NCBI GenBank assembly: GCA_023398955.1
Contig: JAEWRL010000118.1
Span: 1 to 64,000 of the forward strand
DNA length: 64,000 bases
Direction: 5' to 3'
Source: Pseudomonadota bacterium
GTDB lineage: Bacteria > Myxococcota_A > Polyangia > Polyangiales > Polyangiaceae
Below the pieces are notes generated by a model. That model was not told the origin of the DNA and searched no databases. It worked only from the letters and a program-made list of their open reading frames with translations. How positions within the stretch are numbered: the first letter of the stretch is position 1; each line of letters opens with the position of its first letter. The position numbers were made by a program, and so were the translations under genes. Below, piece by piece: positions 16,618 through 25,348 of this stretch.

Positions 16618-18543
16618 TCAGGGCGCTGGACGACCCAAGCGGTCCATGAGCCAGGTCATGGCTGGTCGCGGCGTCCCATTGCGGATTAGGCCGCTGTGGT
16701 CGACCCAGGTCGAACCGTAGATCCAGCCCCAGACCGTGATGCCTTGGATCCACTCGGTGCTGAGGAAGAAGTCGAAGTGCTCCTGGTACTTCGCAAGCTG
16801 GGCCGCATCATCGTTGAGGTTGATGTCATACTCGGTGATGTAGACGGGTAGTCCAGTGTCCGTATGGAGCTTGGTGAGCAGGTTGATCATCGTTTGCGTG
16901 GAGACCATGTCACTGAGTCCGTGCGCCTGCGCCCCGACCGCGTCGATGGGCGCGCCAGCGGCTTTGACGGTCTTCGCGATATCGATGAAGTGCTGGTTCT
17001 GATCGCCCCACTCGATGTTGTTGTAGTCATTGAGCATGAGGACCGAGTTTGGACAGTACTCATCCGCCCACTCGAACGCATTGATGATCCATTGCCAGCT
17101 GCCATTCGTACCTCCACCAATCGCGTTGGCGTACGAGGGCTCGGTGTGGGGGGGCGGCTCGTTCACCACGTCGATCAGGCGGGTGTCTGGGTACCGCTCG
17201 CAGAACTGCCGTATCCAGTTCTTCACGTCGGCCTCCGTGATATTGCCCGAAGGCTGTTGCGGCCCCCAAACGAAGGTGTGCTGCTTGAAGATGATTCCCT
17301 GACTCTGGGCGTAGTCGTAGATGGCGTCGAGCGTCGCCCAATTGAACGCGCTCCCCGATGAAGACTGGACGGAACCCCACTTGCCGGCGTTCTCCGGGGT
17401 TACCTGGTCCCAATAGGTCGAGTATGTCCGCCCACCCACATCCATGGCAGCATTCCATCCCGTCGTGATATTGCCGATGAACTTCGGTAGGGTCTCCGAA
17501 CCGCCGCCAGCGCCAGGGCTCCCGGCTGCGCCACCGCCAGCAGCTCCCGCGCCGCCGCTACTCTCGGATCCACCGCTGGCATCCGCGCCACCAGCAGCAT
17601 CCGCGCCACCAGCGCCCCCGGCGCCGCCAGCGCCCCCGGCGCCGCCAGCGCCCCCCAGGCCGCCACTGCCGCCGGAGCCACCCGTCGCCTCCTCGAAGGT
17701 GATCGAATCGAAGTCCAGGTAGTCGCTCGAGCCCACAGTAACCCGGAGCACCTGCAGCCCGGCGTCCAGGTGCACGACGCCCCCCGTCGCGGTGTCCACC
17801 TCACCCCAGGCCGCCACCTCCGGCACCACGATCGGCCCCATGAGATCGACGCCACAAAGGGAGAGCTCGAGGCTTCGGTCCGCCTCGACCGCGCCGGCTC
17901 GCAGCCTCACCGCGTAATCCCCTCCCACGGCGACGTCCACCGTGTATTCCAGCCACTCGCCCGCCGTCATCCACCCGATGGAGTACCCGGAGCCCAGCTC
18001 CTTGATGTCCACGTCCACGTCGACGCGGTACGCTCCCCCCTCGTTGCCGGGTGTCTCATCAGAATAGCCGGCGGCGTCGAAGTCCTCTGCCTCGACAGTG
18101 CCGGGGATCAGTCCCGGAAGGCCGTTGTACGCGTCTGCTGGGTTTCCAGGACATGCCTGGTTCACATTCCCTCCGCTCGTCTCACCCCCAGAGGAGGCAC
18201 CGCCACTGGCTCCCACCTGACCGCCGGCTGCGAGGGCTCCACCGACGCTGCCCGTGCTCGCGCCGCCGCTCGCCACCTGACCCCCGCTGCCCGCGCTCGC
18301 GCCGCCACTGCCACTACCCCCCACTACCGAGCCACCGCTTCCAGGCGTGCCGCCGCCTACAGCGCCACCCGCGCCATCGTCCGTCCCGACAGCACCCCCA
18401 GACGCGTCGATCCCTGGCGGATTCTCAGCGCTGAGTCCACAGCTAGACAGAAAGGCGGAGAGGAGCACCCATCGCGAAATCGTGCGGCCCGCCCCTCGCG
18501 GAGCCACGGCGTCCGGGATCGCCCAGTCAAGACAGGTTCGCAT
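16618..18543 (-). CDS. GH10 endo-1,4-beta-xylanase lipoprotein with CBM6-like domain
   Basis: A secreted xylanase of 641 residues. AAGGAG lies seven bases before the ATG at 18543; the lipobox is FLSSC. A Gly/Ser-rich linker is followed by a CBM6-like xylan-binding domain (GTVEAEDFD... GEWLEYTVDV... YLDFDSITF), a second Gly/Ala linker and a GH10 barrel. The acid/base Glu is E462 in DVVNEPPP and the nucleophile is E571 in YITEYDIN; WDQVTPENAGKWG and HTFVWGPQQP are further GH10 signatures. It cuts the xylan backbone internally at the cell surface. The gene is transcribed divergently from the regulator/GH30 cassettes, with which it shares a 364-base control region. Confidence 0.93.
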   Translation of the reverse strand: MRTCLDWAIPDAVAPRGAGRTISRWVLLSAFLSSCGLSAENPPGIDASGGAVGTDDGAGGAVGGGTPGSGGSVVGGSGSGGASAGSGGQVASGGASTGSVGGALAAGGQVGASGGASSGGETSGGNVNQACPGNPADAYNGLPGLIPGTVEAEDFDAAGYSDETPGNEGGAYRVDVDVDIKELGSGYSIGWMTAGEWLEYTVDVAVGGDYAVRLRAGAVEADRSLELSLCGVDLMGPIVVPEVAAWGEVDTATGGVVHLDAGLQVLRVTVGSSDYLDFDSITFEEATGGSGGSGGLGGAGGAGGAGGAGGAGGADAAGGADASGGSESSGGAGAAGGGAAGSPGAGGGSETLPKFIGNITTGWNAAMDVGGRTYSTYWDQVTPENAGKWGSVQSSSGSAFNWATLDAIYDYAQSQGIIFKQHTFVWGPQQPSGNITEADVKNWIRQFCERYPDTRLIDVVNEPPPHTEPSYANAIGGGTNGSWQWIINAFEWADEYCPNSVLMLNDYNNIEWGDQNQHFIDIAKTVKAAGAPIDAVGAQAHGLSDMVSTQTMINLLTKLHTDTGLPVYITEYDINLNDDAAQLAKYQEHFDFFLSTEWIQGITVWGWIYGSTWVDHSGLIRNGTPRPAMTWLMDRLGRPAP

Positions 18544-18907
18544 CACGCTTCTCCTTGTGAAGCCGCAAGAGGTGCGCCTTTGGCACGCCAACAGCACCAG
18601 CTGTACCGAGCCGATGCGCCATCCCTCACTGGTGCCACGAACTTCCCCTGCTCGGCAGAGCACGATTCGCTCCCCCGCTTCCCGAAAATTGCGCGGTCCG
18701 GGGGCCATGCTTCTCCCCCCACTCCTCCAGCTTGGGGCAACGGCTCGCGGGAAACGGTCCAAGCAACGTGGCGGCAGCCTGGGCAGCCCCTCGCCCGTCC
18801 CTCATCCTCATCCCAGCCCGAGCGCAACTTTCGCTGCGGGGGGAGCTCTCTCTCCCCTCTCCTGAGCGCGCCAACAGGTCATGCTATGCAATGAGCCTCG
18901 TGTCGCC
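18544..18907. promoter_or_regulatory. Divergent control region between the xylanase and first regulator
   Basis: 364 bases between the divergent start codons of the GH10 xylanase and the first regulator gene. It contains a sigma-54-like element and, at 18840-18857, a short hairpin (GGGGAG/CTCCCC with a six-base loop) about 50 bases before the regulator start. Joint regulation of both directions is plausible. Confidence 0.45.
18581..18596 (+). promoter_or_regulatory. Candidate sigma-54 promoter element
   Basis: TGGCACG followed by GC with the exact -24/-12 spacing (GG and GC twelve bases apart) of sigma-54 promoters. It points to the first regulator/GH30 operon, about 300 bases upstream of its start. 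The -12 part lacks the usual TT before GC, so chance occurrence is possible. Confidence 0.3.
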
Positions 18908-19903
18908 ATGAATGCCCAGCTACTCATCGACGCCATCGTGCGCCAGACAATGGTCCTCATCGCCCAACTCTCGACGGCAGAGGGGGTCCGCTCGCCGCTC
19001 TCGCACGTGGCAGACCACGTCTTCGTGAACCTCGTCCGGGAGCTGGAGAGCCAGGGCCTTGGAAAGAAGGTGGTCGCCGACATGTTCGGGCTGGCACTGC
19101 GCTCGTACCGGCAGAAGGTGCAGCGGCTGAACGAGTCGGTGACAACGCGGGGCGTCACGTTGTGGGGAGCCATCCACGCCTTCCTCACCGAGCGTGGTGC
19201 GGTCACCCGCGCTGAGATCCTCGCACGCTTCGAACGAGACGATGAGCCGACGGTGCGCAGCATCCTCAACGATCTGGTGGAGAGCGGGCTCGTTCTTCGC
19301 AGTGGTCGCGGGCGAGACTCCAAGTACCGCGTGGCGACGGCCGAGGAGCTCGAGGAGCTCGGCATGTCCTCGACAGGAAGCTCCGACCAGACGAACGAAG
19401 CCTTGGTGTGGGTGCACGTGTGTCGGGGCGGGCCGCTGCGCAGGGACGAGGTCGCCGAGCTTCTGGCGCTCCCGGAGGTCACGATCGATAAAGCCCTCGA
19501 AGGACTGCTGGCCAGCGCGAGGATTCGTTCGGAGCACCGTCCGGACGGCACGTACTACTCGACGGACCACTGCCTGATCCCCGTTGGAGAAGCGGCGGGT
19601 TGGGAGGCAGCGGTCGTCGACCATCATCGCGCCGTGCTGGGCGCCCTGGCGGCCAAGATCGTCAGCGGTCGGCATGTTTCTGCCGCGAACGACAAAGTAG
19701 GCGGCACCACGCTCTCTTACGACGTCTGGCCCGGGCACCCCAAGGAGCAGGCCGTACTCGACCTTCTTGCCACCACCCGACAGCAGCTCATTGCATTGTG
19801 GGAGGAAGTCGAGGAGTATAACCGCGGTCAGGAACCTGGAGCTGGTTACCAGGTCACCTTCTACTGCGGACAGTACGTGAAAGACGAGGACGTCGGCGGA
19901 TGA
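18908..19903 (+). CDS. Winged-helix-like regulator, copy 1 (unnamed myxobacterial family)
   Basis: A cytoplasmic protein of 331 residues whose family I cannot name. The N-terminal 75 residues are helical and highly conserved with copy 2 (LSHVADHVFVNLVRELESQG, FGLALRSYRQKVQRL), consistent with an HTH. Residues about 90-160 look like a winged helix (AEILARFERDDEPTVRSI, LVESGLVLRSGRGRDSKYRV). A second such unit follows, then a C-terminal region with GGTTLSYDVWPGHP and VTFYCGQYV. No sensor or kinase domain is seen. Its stop overlaps the GH30 start as ATGA, which implies translational coupling. Regulation of the coupled gene is inferred, not shown. Confidence 0.75.
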   Translation: MNAQLLIDAIVRQTMVLIAQLSTAEGVRSPLSHVADHVFVNLVRELESQGLGKKVVADMFGLALRSYRQKVQRLNESVTTRGVTLWGAIHAFLTERGAVTRAEILARFERDDEPTVRSILNDLVESGLVLRSGRGRDSKYRVATAEELEELGMSSTGSSDQTNEALVWVHVCRGGPLRRDEVAELLALPEVTIDKALEGLLASARIRSEHRPDGTYYSTDHCLIPVGEAAGWEAAVVDHHRAVLGALAAKIVSGRHVSAANDKVGGTTLSYDVWPGHPKEQAVLDLLATTRQQLIALWEEVEEYNRGQEPGAGYQVTFYCGQYVKDEDVGG

Positions 19904-21576
19904 AGAGCCCGAGCGCTCTTCTCTCAGCCCTCGCCGCGGCAGCGGCATGGGGCATGTGCGTCGCTGCGTGTAGCCCCGGCGAGGGACCAAACGCAGGGAC
20001 GCAAACAAACTGGCTGCGGTCGTGCCAACACGACACCGACTGCGGCGAGCTCCGGTGCATCTGTGGGGCCTGCACACGAAGCTGCGAAGGCGCGGACACC
20101 TGCACGGACTTGCCCGAGGCGTCTTGCATTGCCGCGGAAGACACGGGGACCGTAGCCCTGTGCGCTGGCCGTCGCCCGGCGGAGCCTGGCCTGTGCCTCG
20201 TGTCCTGCCTCCTGGACGACTGTCCCAGCGGTACGAGCTGCGTGGCAGGCGTCTGTACTCCGACTCCAGTGCCAGCAGTCCACGTGTTCGTGGACGACAC
20301 GCAGCGCTACCAATCCTTCGTTGGACTCGGCGCGAGCCTCGCCTATATCTACGATGAGGTCCTCAGGCACCCCCGTAAAGCGGAGCTGTTCGATGCGATG
20401 TTCGCCGACTCGGGGCTCACGGTGCTCCGCCTGCGCAATGACTACGTGCGTGGAGAATCCGAGGACCTCGGAAGCAGCAGCGAGGTTGTGTCCGCTGCCA
20501 CGGAGCGGCTGGGGCGACCTCCTACGATCCTCCTGAACTCCGCCAGCCCGCCCGACGCGCTCAAGGCGAACGGTTCGATCTGGTGCGAAGGGAACCCGGA
20601 TACGTGCACCCTCACAAAACTGCCGGATGGCAGCTTCGACTACCTGGGCCTGGCTACCCACCTGCGGGAGTCCCTCGAAGCCTATGCCCGTGCGGGCATC
20701 GAACCGCAGTATCTCTCGATCCAGAATAACCCGAACTGGGTTCCACCTGCTGGTTCTTTCATCGAAGCGTGCATGTTCCTCCCAACGGAGGGGACCAGGA
20801 CGGTCACGACGAGCACAGGCACCACCGAAGTGGACTACCCCGGCTATGCGGAAGCCCTCGAGGCAGTGGTGGCGGAGATTCGGGAGCTCGCGGCGATCCC
20901 ACGGATCACGGCACCCGAGACGAGTGGCCATGCGGAGGTCGCCGAGTATCTCGCTGCCCTCGACATGACGAACGTGGGCGCCATTGCGCACCATCTCTAC
21001 GGCGCGGACGCCAAGAACCTGGACCTGGAAGCGCTCGAGGCTCTCGGGGAACTGGGCAGGGCGTACCAGCGACCGCTCTTCCAATCCGAGATGCACGTCG
21101 AACCGCTCCCGACAGCCGTCCTGTTGCACGCTGCTCTGGCCGTCGAAGGGGCCTCGGTCTACATCCAGAACGGTTTCCTAGCGTCGGCGGACTCCATCGA
21201 GGGAGACAACGGTACACTTATCATGCTGACCCAGGACGACTTCGAGCTCGGGGACGCCTACCACGTCATGCGCCACTATGGTGGCCACGTGGGCTCCGGC
21301 TGGACGCGCGTCGCTGCCAATGCCGATTCGAATGGAGTGCTCGCCTCCGCTTGGCTCTCCCCGGACGAGGAAGCCTTGGCGGTCGTGCTCACCAATCCCG
21401 ATCCGGTGGCGAAGGCGGTCGAGATCGATCTCAGCCAGTTCGCCCCGATGGCGAGCATGGTCATCCGCTCCGCGCTGGGAGGCACCGAGCGCTCCGCCAG
21501 TCTCGGCGCGCTGCCACCCGACGGCATCCTCTCCCTGCCAGGCCAGTCGATCGCGACCGTGGTGGTCGAGCGCTAG
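19900..21576 (+). CDS. GH30-like lipoprotein, copy 1, acid/base Glu replaced
   Basis: A lipoprotein of 558 residues with lipobox VAAC. Residues about 35-125 form a Cys-rich module (CQHDTDCGELRCICGACT...CVAGVC) common on myxobacterial surface proteins. The rest follows GH30 xylanases of the XynC type: GLGASLAYI, YLSIQNNPNW, ITAPETSGH, GAIAHHLYGA, LFQSEM and a closing beta domain. The nucleophile Glu is kept (E397), but the acid/base position, Glu in the family motif IQNEP, is Asn277. It may therefore be a xylan-binding protein, a glycosidase with altered mechanism, or weakly active. The start overlaps the upstream regulator stop by four bases. Confidence 0.85.
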   Translation: MKSPSALLSALAAAAAWGMCVAACSPGEGPNAGTQTNWLRSCQHDTDCGELRCICGACTRSCEGADTCTDLPEASCIAAEDTGTVALCAGRRPAEPGLCLVSCLLDDCPSGTSCVAGVCTPTPVPAVHVFVDDTQRYQSFVGLGASLAYIYDEVLRHPRKAELFDAMFADSGLTVLRLRNDYVRGESEDLGSSSEVVSAATERLGRPPTILLNSASPPDALKANGSIWCEGNPDTCTLTKLPDGSFDYLGLATHLRESLEAYARAGIEPQYLSIQNNPNWVPPAGSFIEACMFLPTEGTRTVTTSTGTTEVDYPGYAEALEAVVAEIRELAAIPRITAPETSGHAEVAEYLAALDMTNVGAIAHHLYGADAKNLDLEALEALGELGRAYQRPLFQSEMHVEPLPTAVLLHAALAVEGASVYIQNGFLASADSIEGDNGTLIMLTQDDFELGDAYHVMRHYGGHVGSGWTRVAANADSNGVLASAWLSPDEEALAVVLTNPDPVAKAVEIDLSQFAPMASMVIRSALGGTERSASLGALPPDGILSLPGQSIATVVVER

Positions 21577-21891
21577 ATCCGCGAACGCGCCGAGGCCACC
21601 GACAGCAATCGCGACGGTGCTCGCAGGAAGCTGCTCGACCGGCCTGCGCGCCAAGTCAGAACCTCGGTGCGGCATCCTCCGCGAATGCGGGAAAGCACAT
21701 CCCCGGGGTGGAGTTCTCCGTTGGCGCGGAACCCGTGATTCCTCTCGTGCGTTACGGCCCTTGGGGCAGCATTTCACGCTCCGCGGTCCGCCCTACCTCT
21801 CGCCATTTAGCCATCCTCGCGCCCTGCGGGAGGGGTGGGAAGCACTGGGCGAGGCAGCGGCCCGAAGCCTCTGCTAGAGTCCAGCGCGCCC
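21577..21891. other. 315-bp spacer between the two regulator/GH30 cassettes
   Basis: No gene is seen. The spacer probably holds the promoter of the second cassette. I found no long sequence identity with the region upstream of the first cassette, so the control regions have diverged more than the coding parts. Confidence 0.4.
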
Positions 21892-22887
21892 ATGAACTCC
21901 CAGGTGCTGATCGACGCCATCGTGCGTCAGACGATGATCCTCATTGCCCAGCTTTCCACGGCGGACGGGATCCGGTCACCCTTGTCGCACGTCGCCGACG
22001 AGGTCTTCATGGGGCTCGTGCGAGAGCTCGAGAGTCAGGGGCTGGGCAAGAAGGTCATCGCGGACATGTTTGGCCTGGCTCTTCGCTCCTACCAACAGAA
22101 GGTACAGCGGCTCGCTGAGTCTGCGACGAAGCGGGGCATCACGCTCTGGGGCGCCGTCCACACCTTCTTGTCGGAGGTACCCTCCGCAACGCGCAAGGAG
22201 GTACTCGAGCACTTCCAACACGACGAGGAGCAGAAGGTGCGCAGCATCCTCAACGATCTCGTCGAGAGTGGTCTCGTCTGCCGCACGGGCCGTGGCAGCG
22301 AGGCGCGCTTCCGCGTCGCCACCGCGGCGGAGCTCGAGGAGCTCGGGGCCGGCGCGACGACCGACTCACGCGCGACAAATGCGGCCCTCGTTTGGGTTCA
22401 CGTCTATCGCGCTAGCCCATTGCGCCTGGACCAGGTGAAGCAGGTCGTGCCGTTGCCGGAAGAGGCGCTGGAGGCCGCTATCGAGGATCTCGTGAGAGAA
22501 GAGCGCATTTGGCTCCAGGATCGCCCTGATGGCGTCTACTGCATGACCGAGCGCTGCCTGATTCCACTGGGGGAGGCCGCGGGGTGGGAGGCCGCCATCG
22601 TGGACCATCACCGCGCGGTCCTGAATGCGCTGGCGGCCAAGGTCGTCAGTGGTCGCTACGTCTCTGGGGCAGCTGACGAGGTAGGGGGCACCACCCTTTC
22701 TTTCGACCTATGGCCCGGACACCCTCACGAACAGGAGGTGCGTCGCCTGCTCGCCGCGGTTCGGCATGAGGTCCTGCCGATCTGGGAACGCGTGGCAGCC
22801 TATAATCGCGAGAACCGTCCCGAGCAAACCTACGAAGTGACGTTTTACTGCGGCCAGTACGTGGTCGACGAGGATAGCGACGCGTGA
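21892..22887 (+). CDS. Winged-helix-like regulator, copy 2 (unnamed myxobacterial family)
   Basis: 331 residues, exactly the length of copy 1, with long identical stretches throughout (IDAIVRQTM, RELESQGLGKKV, SILNDLVESGLV, GEAAGWEAA, FYCGQYV). The putative recognition segments differ (EVLEHFQHDEEQKVRSI against AEILARFERDDEPTVRSI), which may mean different DNA or ligand specificity. The conserved C-terminal block GGTTLSFDLWPGHP is kept. The ATG at 21892 matches the start of copy 1. The end overlaps the GH30 copy 2 start as GTGA. Together with copy 1 it shows that the cassette, not just one gene, was duplicated. Confidence 0.75.
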   Translation: MNSQVLIDAIVRQTMILIAQLSTADGIRSPLSHVADEVFMGLVRELESQGLGKKVIADMFGLALRSYQQKVQRLAESATKRGITLWGAVHTFLSEVPSATRKEVLEHFQHDEEQKVRSILNDLVESGLVCRTGRGSEARFRVATAAELEELGAGATTDSRATNAALVWVHVYRASPLRLDQVKQVVPLPEEALEAAIEDLVREERIWLQDRPDGVYCMTERCLIPLGEAAGWEAAIVDHHRAVLNALAAKVVSGRYVSGAADEVGGTTLSFDLWPGHPHEQEVRRLLAAVRHEVLPIWERVAAYNRENRPEQTYEVTFYCGQYVVDEDSDA

Positions 22888-24566
22888 CGGAAGGGCGAAT
22901 GGTACGGCTTACAGCGACCTTCTGCCTGGGGCTCGGGCTCCTGGGAATCTCCTGTGCGCCTGACGGAAGTCCCCGCTCCGACAGCCAAACGAACTGGCTG
23001 AGGGTCTGCCAAGACGGCGACGACTGTGGGGGGTTGGCTTGCGTGTGCGGGGTCTGCACACAGGGCTGCGGTGAGCCCGAAGACTGTGCCGCCCTGTCCG
23101 GCGCGTCTTGCGTTGCCGCCGAGGAGGCGGGAGCAGCCGCCGTTTGTGACGGACACCTACCGCTGACGGCGGGCCTGTGCCTTCCGCGCTGTGACGCCGG
23201 GGCTTGTGGCACACACGAGTACTGCGTCGCGGGCGTCTGTAGGCCGCTGCCCCAGACGAGCGTCAGCGTCACGGTGGATCCCGCAGGCAAGCACCAGACC
23301 CTCACGGGTTTCGGGGCGACCCTGGCCTATGCCGAGGCCGACGTCGCTCGACATCCAAGTAAGGCTGCGCTTTACCAGGCCATGTTTGCGGAGCTTGGGC
23401 TCGACGTGCTGCGGCTCCAGAACCGCCACGACTACCAAGTCGGCAACATGGAAGTGATCGGCGAGATCATCGCCGCCGCGACGGATAGCTTGGGGCGGCA
23501 GCCCATCGTGATGCTGACATCCTGGAGCCCCCCAGGACACCTCAAAGCCAGCGGCACCACGACCTGCCAAGGCGATGACGCTACCTGCACACTAGTAGCT
23601 CGCGAGGATGGCAGCTTCGACTACGAAGCCTATGGGGCCTACTGGCGCGCGGCCTTGGACGCCTATACAGGGGCTGGGGTCGAGGTCACCTACGTCGGCA
23701 TCCAGAACAACCCCGAATTCATCCCGCCGAGCACCACGCCGGGAGATGGCTGCCGCTTCCTTCCCACGGAAGGCACGGAGGCAGTCAGCATCGGGGGCGC
23801 GCTAGAGCAGATCCGCTACCCGGGACTCGACAGCGCTCTCGAAGCCGTCTTCGACGCCATCTCGGACCTCCCTTCGGTTCCGCGCCTCGTCGCGCCAGAA
23901 ACGAGCACACCGCAGGTGACGGCGAACTATCTCGAATCCCTCGACCCCGCGCAGCTCGGCGCGCTGGGTCACCACTTGTACGGCACCGATCCACGGAACA
24001 TCGATGTCGCCGCGCTCGAGGCGCTCGGGGAGCTCGCGCGCCAGAGTGGTCTACCTTTCTTCCAGACGGAGATGGAGGCGGACGGGCTCGGCACAGCCTT
24101 GCTGGTCCATCACGCCATGGCCGTCGGCGGCGCGGCCATGTACCTTCAGAGCGTGCTGGCGCGGCCAACCCTGAGCGCTTCACTCAATTCGGGAACCTTG
24201 ATCGGCTTCAGCGCCGACAGCTTTGCTCCCCAAGACCCCTATCACGCCTTGCGGCACTACGCGCTCCACACCGATCCGGGCTGGGTCCGCGTCCAAGCCC
24301 AAGCCGACGCGGCGGAGCTGCTAGCGAGCGCCTGGCTCTCTCCCGATGGCGGCCGCGCGACCCTAGTGCTCGTCAATGCGGGCGCTAGTACCTTGGACGT
24401 GCGTGTGACCATGGACGGCTGGGCGACGCCAGCGTCCGCGGAGAGTGACGTTTCTCGTTCAGTCTTCGCGGGAATCGAGCGCTCCGCCGAGCTCGGCCCG
24501 CTGCCACCGTCCGGCATCGTCCGGCTGCCTGCCGGCTCGATCGTGACGGTCGCATTGCGGCAGTAG
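22884..24566 (+). CDS. GH30-like lipoprotein, copy 2, acid/base Glu replaced
   Basis: 560 residues from a GTG that overlaps the regulator stop; an ATG at 22899 with GGAAGG before it is an alternative. The lipobox is GISC. It has the same layout as copy 1: a Cys-rich module (CQDGDDCGGLACVCGVCT...CVAGVC), then a GH30 domain with GFGATLAY, YVGIQNNPEF, LVAPETS, LGHHLYGT and FFQTEM. The nucleophile is E396; the acid/base position is Asn276 (IQNNP where the family has IQNEP). That the same substitution occurs in two diverged copies argues against a random loss. No neighbouring gene follows on this strand. Confidence 0.85.
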   Translation: MTEGRMVRLTATFCLGLGLLGISCAPDGSPRSDSQTNWLRVCQDGDDCGGLACVCGVCTQGCGEPEDCAALSGASCVAAEEAGAAAVCDGHLPLTAGLCLPRCDAGACGTHEYCVAGVCRPLPQTSVSVTVDPAGKHQTLTGFGATLAYAEADVARHPSKAALYQAMFAELGLDVLRLQNRHDYQVGNMEVIGEIIAAATDSLGRQPIVMLTSWSPPGHLKASGTTTCQGDDATCTLVAREDGSFDYEAYGAYWRAALDAYTGAGVEVTYVGIQNNPEFIPPSTTPGDGCRFLPTEGTEAVSIGGALEQIRYPGLDSALEAVFDAISDLPSVPRLVAPETSTPQVTANYLESLDPAQLGALGHHLYGTDPRNIDVAALEALGELARQSGLPFFQTEMEADGLGTALLVHHAMAVGGAAMYLQSVLARPTLSASLNSGTLIGFSADSFAPQDPYHALRHYALHTDPGWVRVQAQADAAELLASAWLSPDGGRATLVLVNAGASTLDVRVTMDGWATPASAESDVSRSVFAGIERSAELGPLPPSGIVRLPAGSIVTVALRQ

Positions 24567-24717
24567 CCGCGCGTCCTCCTCGGCGGTCCCCCGCTGACGG
24601 CTGACTGATTCTGAGCGCCTGCGTAAACGGCGCGCGTTCCGCCAACACACATCGAGTGCAGCGGTCAATGACGCTGCGTTGCCAGCCAAGTACAGCTCCC
24701 CGCAAGTTCGTACCCAC

Positions 24718-25068
24718 TCAAGCCGAGCCCGAGTCGTTGAGGTGCAGGACCAAGGCGGTCAGCATGGCAACCATGCGCAGGAGCAGAGTGCGACCCCGGG
24801 ACAGAAGCTCCGAATCCGCGAGATTGGTGACTCGACATGCATCGAGGATCGCCGCACATTCGGTGCCCGAGCGGCGTGCCATTCGATAGAACCGCGCCTT
24901 GTCTCCCGGGGAGAATTCACCGGCGCCTTTGGCGATGTTCAATGCGATCGACGTCGCAGCTCGGCGTAGTTGGTCGACGAGGTAGGCTCGGCCCTTCGGC
25001 AAGCTGGCAGCGATTTCGTCGGCGACGACCAGGAACTCGATGGCTGCGCGATAGACATGGGCGGCCAC
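24718..25068 (-). CDS. Four-helix bundle protein (23S rRNA intervening-sequence type)
   Basis: About 116 residues from a GTG at 25068 (a TTG at 25086 is possible). It matches the four-helix bundle family (S23/TIGR02436): YRAAIEFLVVADEIAASLP, LVDQLRRAATSIALNIAKGAGEFS and FYRMARRSGTECAAILDACR. Members are encoded in 23S rRNA intervening sequences and also as free-standing genes; the function is unknown. Here no rRNA is nearby. The start of the gene is joined directly to a decayed IS630-type transposase fragment, so its native 5' end may have been lost. Confidence 0.8.
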   Translation of the reverse strand: MAAHVYRAAIEFLVVADEIAASLPKGRAYLVDQLRRAATSIALNIAKGAGEFSPGDKARFYRMARRSGTECAAILDACRVTNLADSELLSRGRTLLLRMVAMLTALVLHLNDSGSA

Positions 25069-25280
25069 TCCGGGGGGGAAAACCAAGCCGGGCGCCCAGA
25101 ATGAGGTCGGTCTGCGAGTCCTTCGAGGCGGTCACGCTCGAAGCGCACTCCCCACTTGCGGACGATAACCACCTTCGCACGTAACGCTTCTCGATGGGGC
25201 GCGGTCAGCCAGCGCGCTCGCCTCTCCAGGTCCTGCCGCTCGCTGTCGGTCAGCACGATTCGGATCGGTGTCGCCTTCAT
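25060..25280 (-). pseudogene. IS630-type transposase remnant
   Basis: The frame from the ATG at 25280 reads RIVLTDSERQDLERRARW, TAPHREALRAKVVI, then WGVRFERDRLEGLADRPHSGRP and FSPPE. This is the N-terminal DNA-binding part of IS630-family transposases. About 25 residues of the HTH between KVVI and WGVRF are missing, and the DDE catalytic domain is absent. A run of seven G at 25071-25077 lies at the junction with the four-helix gene. No terminal inverted repeats were recognised. The element is inactive. Confidence 0.6.
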
Positions 25281-25348
25281 CCCACCCACGAACACCGGAT
25301 GCCCGCCTTGTGCCAACTTCTGTGGGTACTTTCTTCCGGGGACCTGTA

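Noticed and set aside
24718..25068. rRNA intervening sequence
   Set aside because: The four-helix protein is often found in 23S rRNA insertions, but no rRNA sequence flanks it here.
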